From Ciceribacter sp. L1K22 (GTDB taxonomy: Bacteria > Pseudomonadota > Alphaproteobacteria > Rhizobiales > Rhizobiaceae), in the NCBI RefSeq assembly GCF_017599385.1, contig NZ_JAGFPK010000001.1:436177-500176 (forward strand): a stretch of 64,000 nt of DNA, given 5' to 3'. Shown here piece by piece: positions 34,669 to 45,088 of the stretch; positions within the stretch are counted from its first letter, which is position 1, and the number at the start of each line of letters is the position of its first letter. Position numbers and translations under genes: made by a program. The notes under the pieces are model-generated. The model was given only the letters and a program-made list of their open reading frames with translations. It was not told the origin of the DNA and searched no databases.

Positions 34669-35457
34669 ATGGCTTTTGCCAACGTCAACCACACCACTGT
34701 CCATTACGAAATGATCGGCGACGCGTCCGCGAGGAAGGTAATCGTCTTCTCCAATTCGCTGGGTACCGACTTTCGGATTTGGTTGCCGCTGTTCGACGAG
34801 CTGGAGGACGACGTGTCGATCCTGCTCTACGATTCGCGCGGTCACGGGCTGTCAGGTCTTGGACCGTCGCCGTTTACGATGGATGATCTTGTCGACGATT
34901 TGATCGGCCTCGTGGAGCATGTCGGCATATCAAAAGCGGTCTTCTGTGGCCTGTCGGTTGGCGGATTGATCGTTCAGGGCCTCTGGCGGAAGCGGCCGGA
35001 TCTCGTGAGACGAATGATCCTCTGTGACACCGCGCCGAAGATCGGGACGGCGGATGTCTGGAATGCTCGAATCGATGCTATCGAAAAAGGTGGCCTCGAA
35101 TCAATCTCGCAAAGCGTAATGGAACGCTGGTTCACGCCCGCTTTCCGGACGGAGCGTCCGGAGGAACTGTCGGGTTACAGGCTGATGATGGAGCGCCAGT
35201 CCATCAGCGGTTATGTTCAGACCTGCAAGGCTCTGCGCGACACCGACTTCACCGATGTTTTGCCCACAATCACCGTGCCCGCCTTGTTTGTTGTCGGCGA
35301 CGAGGACGGGTCGACGCCGGTCGATCTTGTGCGCCGCGCCGCCGACGGCGTCCCTGGCTCTCGTTTTGAGGTTATCGCGGAATGCGGACACATTCCCTGT
35401 GTGGAGCAGCCGGAGGCGCTCGCACGCCTCATTCGCTCCTTTACCGGCAAGCCATGA
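34669..35457 (+). CDS. pcaD: 3-oxoadipate enol-lactonase
   Basis: 262 residues of the alpha/beta hydrolase fold. It converts 3-oxoadipate enol-lactone to 3-oxoadipate. The nucleophile elbow is FCGLSVGGLI (Ser near residue 95); the acid is the Asp in VVGDEDGSTPV and the base the His in ECGHIPCVEQP. The ATG at 34669 has AGGAG upstream; an in-frame extension to 34444 would run through the control region and part of pcaQ. It is the first gene of the pca group. Confidence 0.95.
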   Translation: MAFANVNHTTVHYEMIGDASARKVIVFSNSLGTDFRIWLPLFDELEDDVSILLYDSRGHGLSGLGPSPFTMDDLVDDLIGLVEHVGISKAVFCGLSVGGLIVQGLWRKRPDLVRRMILCDTAPKIGTADVWNARIDAIEKGGLESISQSVMERWFTPAFRTERPEELSGYRLMMERQSISGYVQTCKALRDTDFTDVLPTITVPALFVVGDEDGSTPVDLVRRAADGVPGSRFEVIAECGHIPCVEQPEALARLIRSFTGKP

Positions 35458-35467
35458 AAGGAAGAGC

Positions 35468-36618
<1,151 letters not shown>

Positions 36619-36619
36619 C

Positions 36620-37237
36620 ATGGTCCAGCCACTCGGCTATCTGAAAGAGTCCGCCTCGCAGACGGCAGGTCCCTATGTGCATATAGGCTGCACCCCCAAT
36701 TTCAGCGGCATCCACGGGGTTTATGAAAAAGACCTTGGCTCCGGCCCGCTCTACAACGACAAAACGAAGGGCGAGCGTATTACCGTTCGGGGCTTCGTCT
36801 ATGACGGATCCGGAACGCCGCTAAAGGACGCCTTGGTGGAGATATGGCAGGCCGACGCCGATGGCTTCTACCAGAGCCCATCGGAGATGCGTGGAAAAGC
36901 GGATCCGGAGTTCTTCGGATGGGCTCGATGCCCCGGAGACATGGCGACAGGTGAATTTGTTTTCGAGACGATCAAGCCGGGGCGCGTCCCGCACTCGAAC
37001 GGGAAGCTGATGGCGCCGCATATCACGTTCTGGATCGTGGCCAGGGGCATCAATATCGGCCTCCAGACCCGCATGTATTTTCCGGATGAGGAAGCCGCCA
37101 ACGCCGAGGATCCGATCCTCAGCCGCATCGAATTGAAAGTGCGCGTGCCAACGCTGATCGCGCGGAAGGACGGCAGTACCTACACGTTCGATATCCACTT
37201 GCAGGGTCAGAAGGAGACGATCTTTTTCGACATCTGA
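36620..37237 (+). CDS. pcaG: Protocatechuate 3,4-dioxygenase alpha subunit
   Basis: 205 residues, homologous to PcaH but without the full iron-ligand set: the His pair position reads LMAPHITFWIV. The start PLGYLKESASQTAGPYVHIG is typical of PcaG. It pairs with PcaH to build the active site. The ATG at 36620 follows AAGGAGGG, and the pcaH stop overlaps the spacer by a few bases. A 100-base gap follows before pcaI. Confidence 0.95.
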   Translation: MVQPLGYLKESASQTAGPYVHIGCTPNFSGIHGVYEKDLGSGPLYNDKTKGERITVRGFVYDGSGTPLKDALVEIWQADADGFYQSPSEMRGKADPEFFGWARCPGDMATGEFVFETIKPGRVPHSNGKLMAPHITFWIVARGINIGLQTRMYFPDEEAANAEDPILSRIELKVRVPTLIARKDGSTYTFDIHLQGQKETIFFDI

Positions 37238-37345
37238 TCGGAAGAGGAAGAGACGAAGCCCATCCGATCATGGATAGGGTTCATCTTTCGACTTAACGCT
37301 GAGGCTGCCGGCGACAAACACGCCGCGCTGGTATGGAGAGTGCGG

Positions 37346-38053
37346 ATGGACAAGAGGATTGCGACGCTGGTTGATGCGGTTGCCGGTATCGGCGACGGCG
37401 CGACGGTGATGATCGGGGGGTTTGGCGGCTCGGGGGCGCCGATCGAGCTTATTCATGCGCTGATAGACAAGGGCCCCAGGAACCTTACCGTCATCAACAA
37501 CAACGCTGGTAATGGGCATGTGGGCCTCGCCGCCATGATCGAGCAGGGATTGATCAGGAAGATGATCTGCTCTTTCCCGCGTTCGGCGGACCCAAAGGTG
37601 TTTACCGATCTCTATCTCGCGGCAAAAATTGAACTCGAGCTCGTTCCCCAGGGAACGCTCGCCGAGCGCATTCGTGCCGGAGGTGCGGGCATACCTGCAT
37701 TCTATACGCCGACCAGCTATGGGACTGAATTGGCCGAGGGTAAGCCGGTCGCCGAGTTCGACGGGCGCCACTACGTTCAGGAGCGTTGGCTGAAGGCGGA
37801 TTTCGCGATCATCAAGGCCGAACTGGGCGATCCTCTGGGCAACTTGACGTACCGAATGGCCGCGCGCAACTTCAATCCTCTGATGGCCATGGCTGCGACC
37901 CGGACAATAGCTCAGGTATCGCGGATTGTGGATGCAGGTGGGATTGATCCGGAGCATGTCATCACGCCAGGCATCTTCGTCGACGGCATAGTAGAAGTAT
38001 CCGACCCGAAGCAGGAAGAAGTCCTCAACCGCGAGGGAGCCGTCTATCCATGA
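37346..38053 (+). CDS. pcaI: 3-oxoadipate CoA-transferase subunit A
   Basis: 235 residues. It opens MDKRIATLVDAVAGIGDGATVMIGGFGGSGAP, the glycine-rich start of family I CoA-transferase alpha subunits. With PcaJ it moves CoA from succinyl-CoA to 3-oxoadipate. GGAGAG precedes the ATG at 37346 by five bases; a GTG at 37340 is in frame. The gap of about 108 bases after pcaG is large enough for an internal promoter, but none is obvious. Its stop overlaps the pcaJ start. Confidence 0.94.
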   Translation: MDKRIATLVDAVAGIGDGATVMIGGFGGSGAPIELIHALIDKGPRNLTVINNNAGNGHVGLAAMIEQGLIRKMICSFPRSADPKVFTDLYLAAKIELELVPQGTLAERIRAGGAGIPAFYTPTSYGTELAEGKPVAEFDGRHYVQERWLKADFAIIKAELGDPLGNLTYRMAARNFNPLMAMAATRTIAQVSRIVDAGGIDPEHVITPGIFVDGIVEVSDPKQEEVLNREGAVYP

Positions 38054-38736
38054 GCGACGCATTGAATAACATCAAGCTTTCCAATGAGCAGATCGCCTGG
38101 CGCGCGGCGCAGGACATCGAGGATGGTGCTTACGTCAATCTGGGAATCGGTTTTCCCGAGATGGTTGCGAAGTTTCAGCCGGGCGGACGGGAGGCGATCT
38201 TCCATACCGAAAACGGCGTGCTCGGCTTCGGTGAAGCGCCTGCAAAAGGCGAGGAAGACTGGGACCTCATCAATGCCGGCAAGAAGGCGATTACGCTTAA
38301 GCCCGGCGCGGCCTTCTTTCATCATGCCGACAGTTTCGCCATGGTCCGTGGCGGTCATCTCGACGTTGCGATTCTCGGCGCCTATCAGGTGGCGGAAAAC
38401 GGAGATCTTGCCAACTGGTCGACAGGCAAGGGTGGAGTTCCGGCGGTGGGTGGGGCAATGGATCTCGTCCACGGTGCCAAGCGCGTTGCTGTTATCACGG
38501 AACATGTCACCAAGAATGGCGACCCTAAGCTTCTGCGGCGATGCACGATGCCATTGACCGGTGTCGGCTGTGTTACCCGCGTTTATACCTCGCTCGCTGT
38601 TGTCGACATCGAGAATGGTCATTTCGTCCTGCTCGAGAAGCTCCCGCAGATCTCCTATGACGACTTGCAGGCTGTGACCGGCGCGGAACTGAAAATCAAG
38701 GGTGCGATCGGCGACCTGATCGTTCCCGTCGTGTAG
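38050..38736 (+). CDS. pcaJ: 3-oxoadipate CoA-transferase subunit B
   Basis: 228 residues. The catalytic Glu that forms the CoA thioester is in FHTENGVLGFG (near residue 54); VNLGIGFPEMVAKF and GGHLDVAILGAYQVAENGD are family signatures. The start overlaps the pcaI stop by four bases (ATGA), consistent with equal synthesis of both subunits. Confidence 0.95.
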   Translation: MSDALNNIKLSNEQIAWRAAQDIEDGAYVNLGIGFPEMVAKFQPGGREAIFHTENGVLGFGEAPAKGEEDWDLINAGKKAITLKPGAAFFHHADSFAMVRGGHLDVAILGAYQVAENGDLANWSTGKGGVPAVGGAMDLVHGAKRVAVITEHVTKNGDPKLLRRCTMPLTGVGCVTRVYTSLAVVDIENGHFVLLEKLPQISYDDLQAVTGAELKIKGAIGDLIVPVV

Positions 38737-38747
38737 GAAATGATGAC

Positions 38748-39953
38748 ATGACCGAAGCCTACATCTGCGACTACATCCGCACGCCGATCGGCCGCTTCGG
38801 CGGCTTGCTTTCGTCGGTTCGGGCCGACGATCTCGGAGCCATCCCATTGAAAGCGCTGATGGAGAAACATGTAGGCGTGGACTGGGAAGCGATCGACGAC
38901 GTCATCTTCGGCTGTGCCAATCAGGCAGGAGAAGACAACCGCAATGTCGCCCGTATGTCGCTTCTTTTGGCCGGGATGCCGGTTTCGGTGACAGGGACCA
39001 CCATAAACAGGCTGTGCGGCTCCGGCATGGACGCCGTCATCGCTGCAGCGAGGGCGATCAAGTCCGGCGAGGCGGAGCTGATGATCGCGGGTGGAGTGGA
39101 AAGCATGTCACGTGCGCCCTTCGTGCTTCCGAAGGCTGAGACGGCTTTTTCCCGCAATGCCGAGATTTACGACACGACCATCGGCTGGCGTTTCGTCAAT
39201 CCGCTGATGAAGAAACAATATGGCGTCGACTCCATGCCGGAAACCGGCGAGAATGTCGCGGAAGACTATCGTGTAAGCCGTGAAGACCAGGATGCCTTTG
39301 CGCTCCGGAGCCAGGCAAAAGCCGCTGAGGCGCAGGCGAACGGGCGGCTGGCGAGGGAGATCACGCCGGTGAGCATTCCGCAGCGAAAAGGCGATCCGCT
39401 ACTCGTCGATCGCGATGAGCATCCGAGGGCAACGACGATGGAAGCGCTTGCCAAGCTCGGGACGCCTTTCAAGAAGGACGGTGGCACGGTGACAGCCGGA
39501 AATGCATCGGGTGTGAACGACGGTGCTGCGGCATTGATTATTGCATCGGAAGCGGCGGCGAGGAAACATGGGCTTACGCCGATCGTGCGAATCCTTGGTG
39601 GTGCTACAGCCGGTGTGCCGCCGCGTGTCATGGGTATCGGCCCGGCGCCAGCCTCACAGAAACTGATGACACGGCTTGGAATGAAGGAAAGCCAGTTCGA
39701 CGTGATCGAGCTCAATGAAGCTTTCGCCTCACAGGGTCTCGCGACACTCCGTGAACTGGGGATTGCCGACGACGATCCCCGCGTCAACAGAAATGGTGGA
39801 GCGATCGCGCTTGGCCATCCCCTCGGCATGTCCGGCGCCCGCATCACCGGCACCGCAGCTCTGGAGCTTTCCCTCACCGGCGGTCGCTATGCCTTGTCGA
39901 CCATGTGCATCGGTGTCGGGCAGGGCATCGCGCTTGCGCTGGAACGGGTCTGA
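38748..39953 (+). CDS. pcaF: 3-oxoadipyl-CoA thiolase
   Basis: 401 residues. It cleaves 3-oxoadipyl-CoA to acetyl-CoA and succinyl-CoA, the last step of the beta-ketoadipate pathway. Thiolase residues are the nucleophile Cys in NRLCGSGMDAV (near 90), the His in GGAIALGHPLGMSGAR (near 357) and the second Cys in TMCIGVGQG (near 387). It starts 11 bases after pcaJ behind AGGAAATG. Confidence 0.95.
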   Translation: MTEAYICDYIRTPIGRFGGLLSSVRADDLGAIPLKALMEKHVGVDWEAIDDVIFGCANQAGEDNRNVARMSLLLAGMPVSVTGTTINRLCGSGMDAVIAAARAIKSGEAELMIAGGVESMSRAPFVLPKAETAFSRNAEIYDTTIGWRFVNPLMKKQYGVDSMPETGENVAEDYRVSREDQDAFALRSQAKAAEAQANGRLAREITPVSIPQRKGDPLLVDRDEHPRATTMEALAKLGTPFKKDGGTVTAGNASGVNDGAAALIIASEAAARKHGLTPIVRILGGATAGVPPRVMGIGPAPASQKLMTRLGMKESQFDVIELNEAFASQGLATLRELGIADDDPRVNRNGGAIALGHPLGMSGARITGTAALELSLTGGRYALSTMCIGVGQGIALALERV

Positions 39954-39956
39954 CGG

Positions 39957-41012
39957 ATGTCGCTTAGCTCTCTCGCGTACCTCGACAGACTGCTCGGCGA
40001 CGTCGAGATCGGCAAGCAGTTGGACGCAGACGCGGATATCGCAGTGATGCTCGCGTTTGAGGTGGCACTGGCGGAGGCGGGTGCAGACGTCGGCTTTATC
40101 TCCACTCCTGCCGTCGACGCAATTCGAGCCGCAGTGTCGTCTTTCAAGGTCGATATGGAGGCGCTTGCGGCGTCAACGCTCAAGGACGGTGTGCCCGTCC
40201 CCGGACTTGTCGACCAGTTGCGCCGATATGTTGACGGTGAGCATGCGAAGGCAGTGCATTTTGGAGCGACGTCGCAGGACGTCGTTGACACGGCGCTCGC
40301 CATGAAGGCGGCGTCCGTCCTGGACATCCTTGCGGGAAGACTTGAAGCGGTGGAACGAGAACTGGGGTCGTTGATCCTCCGGTTCGGCGAGAAGCCTCTT
40401 ATGGCACGGACCAGAATGCAGGCAGCAATTCCGATCAGCGTCGCCGATCGGGTGGGCAACTGGCGCACCTCCGTTCGTCAACTGGCCGGCGAACTTCCCG
40501 TTGTCCGCGAAGGGATCGCCGTCGTCTCGCTCGGGGGCGCCGCAGGAACGGCTGAAAAGTACGGGGACCGTATTGAGCCAGTGCGCCGGAAGCTTGCAGA
40601 CCGTTTGTCCCTTCACGTTCCGGATTATGTTCCACATACCGATCGCAGGCGGATCGCTGATCTTGCCAATTTCCTATCCAAGGTGACCGGGAGCCTTGGC
40701 AAGATCGGTCAGGACGCTGCACTGATGGTGCAGAATGGCATCGGCCAGATTTCAATCGGTGGCGGGGGCGGTTCGTCGGCGATGCCGCACAAGCAGAACC
40801 CGGTGCGGGCCGAAGTTCTGGTCGCGCTGGCGCGATTCAACGCAGTTCAGGTGTCCGCCATCCATCATGCGCTGGTCCATGAACAGGAGCGCTCCGGATC
40901 GGCCTGGACGCTCGAATGGCTTGTTCTGCCGCAGATGATGGAGGCGGCGGGTGTGGCACTAAACCATGCGATCTCGATGCTGTCGTCGGTCGAAAGCATT
41001 GGCGATCCCTGA
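39957..41012 (+). CDS. pcaB: 3-carboxy-cis,cis-muconate cycloisomerase
   Basis: 351 residues of the fumarase/aspartase superfamily. It lactonises carboxymuconate to 4-carboxymuconolactone, the step between PcaGH and PcaC. The family signature GGGGSSAMPHKQNPV lies near residue 270, and HFGATSQDVVDTALAM near 102. It is shorter than the Pseudomonas enzyme (about 450 residues) but matches the length of rhizobial PcaB. It follows pcaF by three bases and is the last gene of the pca group, separated from pcaG by pcaIJF. Confidence 0.93.
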   Translation: MSLSSLAYLDRLLGDVEIGKQLDADADIAVMLAFEVALAEAGADVGFISTPAVDAIRAAVSSFKVDMEALAASTLKDGVPVPGLVDQLRRYVDGEHAKAVHFGATSQDVVDTALAMKAASVLDILAGRLEAVERELGSLILRFGEKPLMARTRMQAAIPISVADRVGNWRTSVRQLAGELPVVREGIAVVSLGGAAGTAEKYGDRIEPVRRKLADRLSLHVPDYVPHTDRRRIADLANFLSKVTGSLGKIGQDAALMVQNGIGQISIGGGGGSSAMPHKQNPVRAEVLVALARFNAVQVSAIHHALVHEQERSGSAWTLEWLVLPQMMEAAGVALNHAISMLSSVESIGDP

Positions 41013-41048
41013 TCGGCGGGCGTGCCTGTGTCAGTTGCAGCCGATCAG
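41009..41048. terminator. Hairpin at the pcaB / phnN convergence
   Basis: Perfect 9-bp repeat CTGATCGGC (41009-41017) and GCCGATCAG (41040-41048) spans both gene ends. It lacks a T run, so termination is only suggested. Confidence 0.45.
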
Positions 41049-41618
41049 AGGTTCGAGGATATCGATGAGCATGCGGGCCGCCTCGTCGACCTCGCCGCTG
41101 TTGTCTATCGAGATCACGTTGAACGGTCCATCGACTTGCAATGAACCGCGGGCCAGCCGGGCGAGAATGTCTTCTCGGCTCTCTCGCCCTCGCAATTCCA
41201 GCCGGCGCGCGAGCACGTCCGGTTGGGCGAAGATGTTGATGACCAGTAGGGGATCAAAGGCGGATGCGAACAGCGGCAAGGCTGAGCGCGATCCGTTGGC
41301 AATGACGAGGTGACCCAGTGCGAGCTTCTCGTGAACGCAGGCCGGTATGCCGTAGCTCAAACCATGCGCATCCCAGTCGACTGCGAATGCGCCGGCCGCG
41401 CGCATGGCCGCAAACTCTTCGGCAGTGACCCCCCGATGGTCTTCTCCGCCCGCGTTTTCCGGTCGGGTAATGACACGGCGCACGAGATGAACATCTTCAC
41501 GGCCGGCGAACTGTTCCATAGACCTACCGATCAGCGTGTCCTTACCGGCGCCGCTCGGACCAACGACAACGACAAGCGTCCCGCGGGTTTGATCCGGTGT
41601 CGCTGTTGCGCGTGACAT
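41031..41618 (-). CDS. phnN: Ribose 1,5-bisphosphokinase
   Basis: 195 residues, guanylate-kinase-like. Walker A is [13 protein letters not shown] near residue 18, followed by RRVITRPENAGGEDH. It phosphorylates ribose 1,5-bisphosphate to PRPP, the last step of C-P lyase metabolism. The ATG at 41618 overlaps the phnM stop (TGATG). It ends 18 bases from the convergent pcaB. Confidence 0.93.
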   Translation of the reverse strand: MSRATATPDQTRGTLVVVVGPSGAGKDTLIGRSMEQFAGREDVHLVRRVITRPENAGGEDHRGVTAEEFAAMRAAGAFAVDWDAHGLSYGIPACVHEKLALGHLVIANGSRSALPLFASAFDPLLVINIFAQPDVLARRLELRGRESREDILARLARGSLQVDGPFNVISIDNSGEVDEAARMLIDILEPLIGCN

Positions 41619-42757
41619 CAGGCGACCCGTTCGCCTTCCCGCCAGACGGAGCGCACGACAGGAACACCATGATCCCTGCGCACCCGAACAAGGTCGGCGC
41701 GAAGGCCAGGAGCAATGTGACCCCGGTCGTCCAGTCCAACGGTCTTGGCCGGTGTCGAGGTGACCATGGCAAGCGCCTGTGGCAGCGTTATGTTTTCGAA
41801 TTCGTCGGCGAGTACGAACGGAGCGTGCAGCAGGCTAAGCGGCACATAGTCCGACGACAGCACGTCGAGTACGCCCCGCGAGGCGAGATCGCGAGCGGCT
41901 ATATTGCCGGAGTGGGATTTTCCGCGGACCACGTTCGGAGCTCCCATCAGCACGCTCATGCCAGCCGCATGCGATGCGTCGGCCGCGTCAAGGCTCGTCG
42001 GAAACTCCGCGAGCCTCACGCCATAACCTTTGGCTTCCTCGACATGGGCGAGCGTCGCGTCGTCGTGGCTGGCAATGGTGATGCTACGCGCTGCGCACAC
42101 GCTCGCAAGGCTTTCGCGATGGGGAGCCGCATAGCGCGCAGACGATTCCTGCCGACGGGCGACGAAGTGCGCGAATTCCTCGTCCGAGAGGCCGCGCTTC
42201 GTCTTGTAGTAAAGTGTGTACTGTTCCATCGTCTGGAACTGGCGCTGGCCAGGTGCATGGTCCATCAGCGACACCAGCCGAACGGCCGGATCGTTTTCGA
42301 AGTCGGCGAAGTGTTCAAGCACATCTGCTGCCGATACTTCGCAGCGCAGGTGCAACAGGTGATCGGCACGCAGGCGATCTTCACGGGCAGCCGACTGGAT
42401 CGCGTCTGCCATCTCACGCATCTCGCCCTTGGCAAAGCCACCGTCCTCATCCGAGCCCATGCGCAGGCAATCGAAGACGGTGGTGATACCGGAGGTCACG
42501 ACTTGCGCATCATGCGCCTGAATGGCGGAAATCTTGTTCCAGCGAACGCCCGGGCGTGGAGAGTAGTGGGCTTCCAGATGGTCGGTGTGCAATTCCACAA
42601 GGCCTGCGATGAGGTAGTCTCCCCCGAAGTCCTCGCCGATGCGCGAAGGCCCACTTGAGATATCAGCGATCCGCCCGTCGCGGATGATCACGGTCCCATC
42701 GACAATATCTTGATCGAGGACGATCCTGGCATTGGAGAGAACGGTTTCCTTCAACAT
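41618..42757 (-). CDS. phnM: Alpha-D-ribose 1-methylphosphonate 5-triphosphate diphosphatase
   Basis: 379 residues of the amidohydrolase superfamily. The metal-binding HTDHLEAH is near residue 57, later HDDATLAHVEEA and SSDYVPLSLLHAPF supply the other ligands. It removes diphosphate from the 5-triphosphate made by PhnGHIL to give the PhnJ substrate. The ATG at 42757 has GGAAG upstream. It lies between the DUF1045 gene and phnN. Confidence 0.95.
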   Translation of the reverse strand: MLKETVLSNARIVLDQDIVDGTVIIRDGRIADISSGPSRIGEDFGGDYLIAGLVELHTDHLEAHYSPRPGVRWNKISAIQAHDAQVVTSGITTVFDCLRMGSDEDGGFAKGEMREMADAIQSAAREDRLRADHLLHLRCEVSAADVLEHFADFENDPAVRLVSLMDHAPGQRQFQTMEQYTLYYKTKRGLSDEEFAHFVARRQESSARYAAPHRESLASVCAARSITIASHDDATLAHVEEAKGYGVRLAEFPTSLDAADASHAAGMSVLMGAPNVVRGKSHSGNIAARDLASRGVLDVLSSDYVPLSLLHAPFVLADEFENITLPQALAMVTSTPAKTVGLDDRGHIAPGLRADLVRVRRDHGVPVVRSVWREGERVA

Positions 42758-42772
42758 GTTTTTCTTCCGGGT

Positions 42773-43462
42773 TCAGGCTGCGCCGAGTGGCAGCCAGGTG
42801 TGAACAATAAAAGGACCGCCCGGCTCTTCCTCACGAAAAAGACCCAAGCCTGCGATCGCCAACGGACGATCGACGAAAGCGGCAAAGCGCGATTGCAGAA
42901 GCTCGAGGAATGCTGCTTGTTTCTCCCTGGGAACCTGGCCGGTCAGCGTCAGGTGAAAACGGAATTCATCGAACACGTACGGATAACCCCAACGACCGAG
43001 ATTGTCGCGCTGCGCCGGCGATAGGCGCTCAGGCTTGCGCCTTTCGATGTCCACCTCGGTCAGCGGCGCGCGGAACCGTTCAAATCCATGTACCACCGAA
43101 GCCGCGAAGTCCTGCAACTGAGGGTAAACCTTGTCGGGCACAATCGCGAAGAACGCGCCGATCTGTCCGAGGGTGACACGTGGGATCTCGATCGGACCCG
43201 TGGTGGCGCAAAAATCGGCGAAGGTGGAGAGAAGATCGCTTTCACCAAAGTCGGACGCCAGACGGAATGGTGCCTTCAACGTAGCGTGGAAGCCGTAGCG
43301 CCGTGGATCCGCCGTAAGAGCGAACAGGTCTTCTGATGACAGTCCGCTCTCCGCCGATAGCGGATAGACGGCCTCCGAAAAGGCATCTCTGCCGAGCCAC
43401 CGGGCCGCCGCCTCGTTCAGGCGAGCCCCGGGGTGCGGGCAAAAGTAGATCGCGTAGCGCAA
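42773..43462 (-). CDS. DUF1045 phosphonate-operon protein, 2H phosphoesterase-like
   Basis: 229 residues from a TTG at 43462 giving (M)RYAIYFCPHPG, the usual start of this family; an ATG at 43528 would add 22 residues of no likeness. Two H-x-T-L motifs, YGFHATLKAPF near residue 62 and FRFHLTLTGQV near 171, are the paired histidine motifs of 2H phosphoesterases, which act on cyclic phosphates and RNA 2',3' ends. The family is known from C-P lyase operons. Since phnP, the cyclic ribose phosphate phosphodiesterase, is missing from this locus, this enzyme may open the 1,2-cyclic ribose phosphate; that is inference. Confidence 0.8.
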   Translation of the reverse strand: MRYAIYFCPHPGARLNEAAARWLGRDAFSEAVYPLSAESGLSSEDLFALTADPRRYGFHATLKAPFRLASDFGESDLLSTFADFCATTGPIEIPRVTLGQIGAFFAIVPDKVYPQLQDFAASVVHGFERFRAPLTEVDIERRKPERLSPAQRDNLGRWGYPYVFDEFRFHLTLTGQVPREKQAAFLELLQSRFAAFVDRPLAIAGLGLFREEEPGGPFIVHTWLPLGAA

Positions 43463-43556
43463 GGTAATGTCCCAGTTGGTTTTATGGCAGTCTGTTATGA
43501 TACCAGAGCCGGTGTTGTCGATCGACAAAGACGGGCGACGGTCGCCTCGCCTCCGA

Positions 43557-45080
43557 CTAGTGCATCGTTCTCCCGATCAGGCGCGACCGAATGGCGTTGG
43601 ATATGTGATCGAAGATGAAAACGACGATCAGGATCAGCAAGACCATATAGGCCACGTTCTCCCAGTCGGAATTGGTCCGCATCGCCTCCCAGAGCTTGAG
43701 GCCGATGCCGCCGGCACCGACGGCGCCGATGATGGTCGCAGAGCGGGTATTCGACTCCCAGAAGTAAAGGGCTTGGGAGGCGAAGACCGGCATGACTTGC
43801 GGCATCACCCCGTAACGCTGCACCGCAAGTGCCGGAGCTCCAACGGATTTCACCCCTTCGCGCTGTTTATCGTCGATATTCTCCAGAGCTTCGGCGTAAA
43901 GCTTACCGAGCGTGCCGGTGTCGGTGAAGAAAATCGCTGAGATTCCGGCCAGCGGTCCCGGGCCGAACGCTCGGGTGAAAAACAGCGCCCAGATCAGCAT
44001 GTCGACCGACCGAAGGAAGTCGAACAGTCTTTTCGTGACCTGATTCACCGGTCGGTTCCGGGTAATGTTGCGCGCGGCGATGAAGGAAAGGGGAAATGCA
44101 AAGAGCATTGCGAGCAATGTCCCCATGAATGCCATTACGATGGTCTGCAGCAACTTGGTCCACACATCGAGATGTTGCCACGAGGCATTATAGAGGATGT
44201 TGTTCCAAGCAAGTGACAGATTGCTCATGCTAGGATCAAGTCGTTCGCCCGACGTAACCGCGCGCCACACCTCACCGGCGGACATCCCAAAAAAGGGAGA
44301 ATTCGTGTCAAAAACGAAATTCTCCCAGCCGAAGAAGCGCTTGCGCACGCGTACACGCTCCGATGAGACGTCGAGCCACCCTGCGGTGCCGAAATACGCA
44401 ATAACGCGCCCGCCTTCATAGCGTTGCTCGACCCAGTCTACGGACGGCCCGTCGATGGTCACTGTGTCGGCCGCGGAATCGAGGAGCAGGCGTACAGTTT
44501 CCGCGCCGCGTGTCATTGTGACAGTGTCTCTTGTGATCGAGACGGTGGCGTTGCTACCGAGTATCATGTTTGCTTCGACAATCGCCTCTTCGCGGCTAGC
44601 ACTTTGCGGTGCCAGCGCAGCCGGCGCTTCCGGCGTCATATTGCCAGCCTGTGGGCTTGGCGACGCCATGAAGCTGAAGGAGGAAGTGGCTTTCGGCATA
44701 GCCGTTGTCGCGGGCTTCTCCGAAGCGGCGGAGTTGTCACGCGTGATCATCTCCCGTTTGGTCTCTATCCAGTCTGGATCGGGATTTGGACCGATCGGAT
44801 CGAAACGCGGGTAACTGAGGGTGATCGCTCCGTCGCGGTCCATCTCGAATTCCGGACGAATCTCGTACGATACCCAATCGGCGAGATAGTTGCCGGCTAT
44901 CCCCCAATTGGCTTCGGAAAGTGTTTTGCCAATGGCAAAGAACCACCAGCAGAAAATCAGGTAAAGGGTAAGAACCAAAACCGAAAAGGGCGCCCTGTAG
45001 CGTTGCCAGAGGCTTCGCTTCAAAACTTCCGGATAACGGTGTTCGAGGCGGTTTAGCTCGGCAGCGGTGATAGTCGACAT
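43557..45080 (-). CDS. phnE: Phosphonate ABC transporter permease PhnE, long form with inserted domain
   Basis: 507 residues from the ATG at 45080; a longer open frame enters the neighbouring phnE. Helix 1 is at about 31-51. Residues about 55-300 form a large soluble insert, including a Pro/Ala/Ser-rich linker at about 115-165 and a beta-rich part (NATVSITRDTVTMTRGAETVRLLLD). The standard permease core follows from about 305, with the coupling segment EGVKSVGAPALAVQRYGVMPQV and SATIIGAVGAGGIG. Together with the other PhnE it should form the membrane channel for phosphonate uptake. The insert probably lies in the periplasm after helix 1. Confidence 0.88.
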   Translation of the reverse strand: MSTITAAELNRLEHRYPEVLKRSLWQRYRAPFSVLVLTLYLIFCWWFFAIGKTLSEANWGIAGNYLADWVSYEIRPEFEMDRDGAITLSYPRFDPIGPNPDPDWIETKREMITRDNSAASEKPATTAMPKATSSFSFMASPSPQAGNMTPEAPAALAPQSASREEAIVEANMILGSNATVSITRDTVTMTRGAETVRLLLDSAADTVTIDGPSVDWVEQRYEGGRVIAYFGTAGWLDVSSERVRVRKRFFGWENFVFDTNSPFFGMSAGEVWRAVTSGERLDPSMSNLSLAWNNILYNASWQHLDVWTKLLQTIVMAFMGTLLAMLFAFPLSFIAARNITRNRPVNQVTKRLFDFLRSVDMLIWALFFTRAFGPGPLAGISAIFFTDTGTLGKLYAEALENIDDKQREGVKSVGAPALAVQRYGVMPQVMPVFASQALYFWESNTRSATIIGAVGAGGIGLKLWEAMRTNSDWENVAYMVLLILIVVFIFDHISNAIRSRLIGRTMH

Positions 45081-45088
45081 TTGAAACC

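Noticed and set aside
41597..42658. 353-codon open frame opposite to phnM
   Set aside because: Shadow of phnM, which has all metal ligands and overlaps phnN in operon style.
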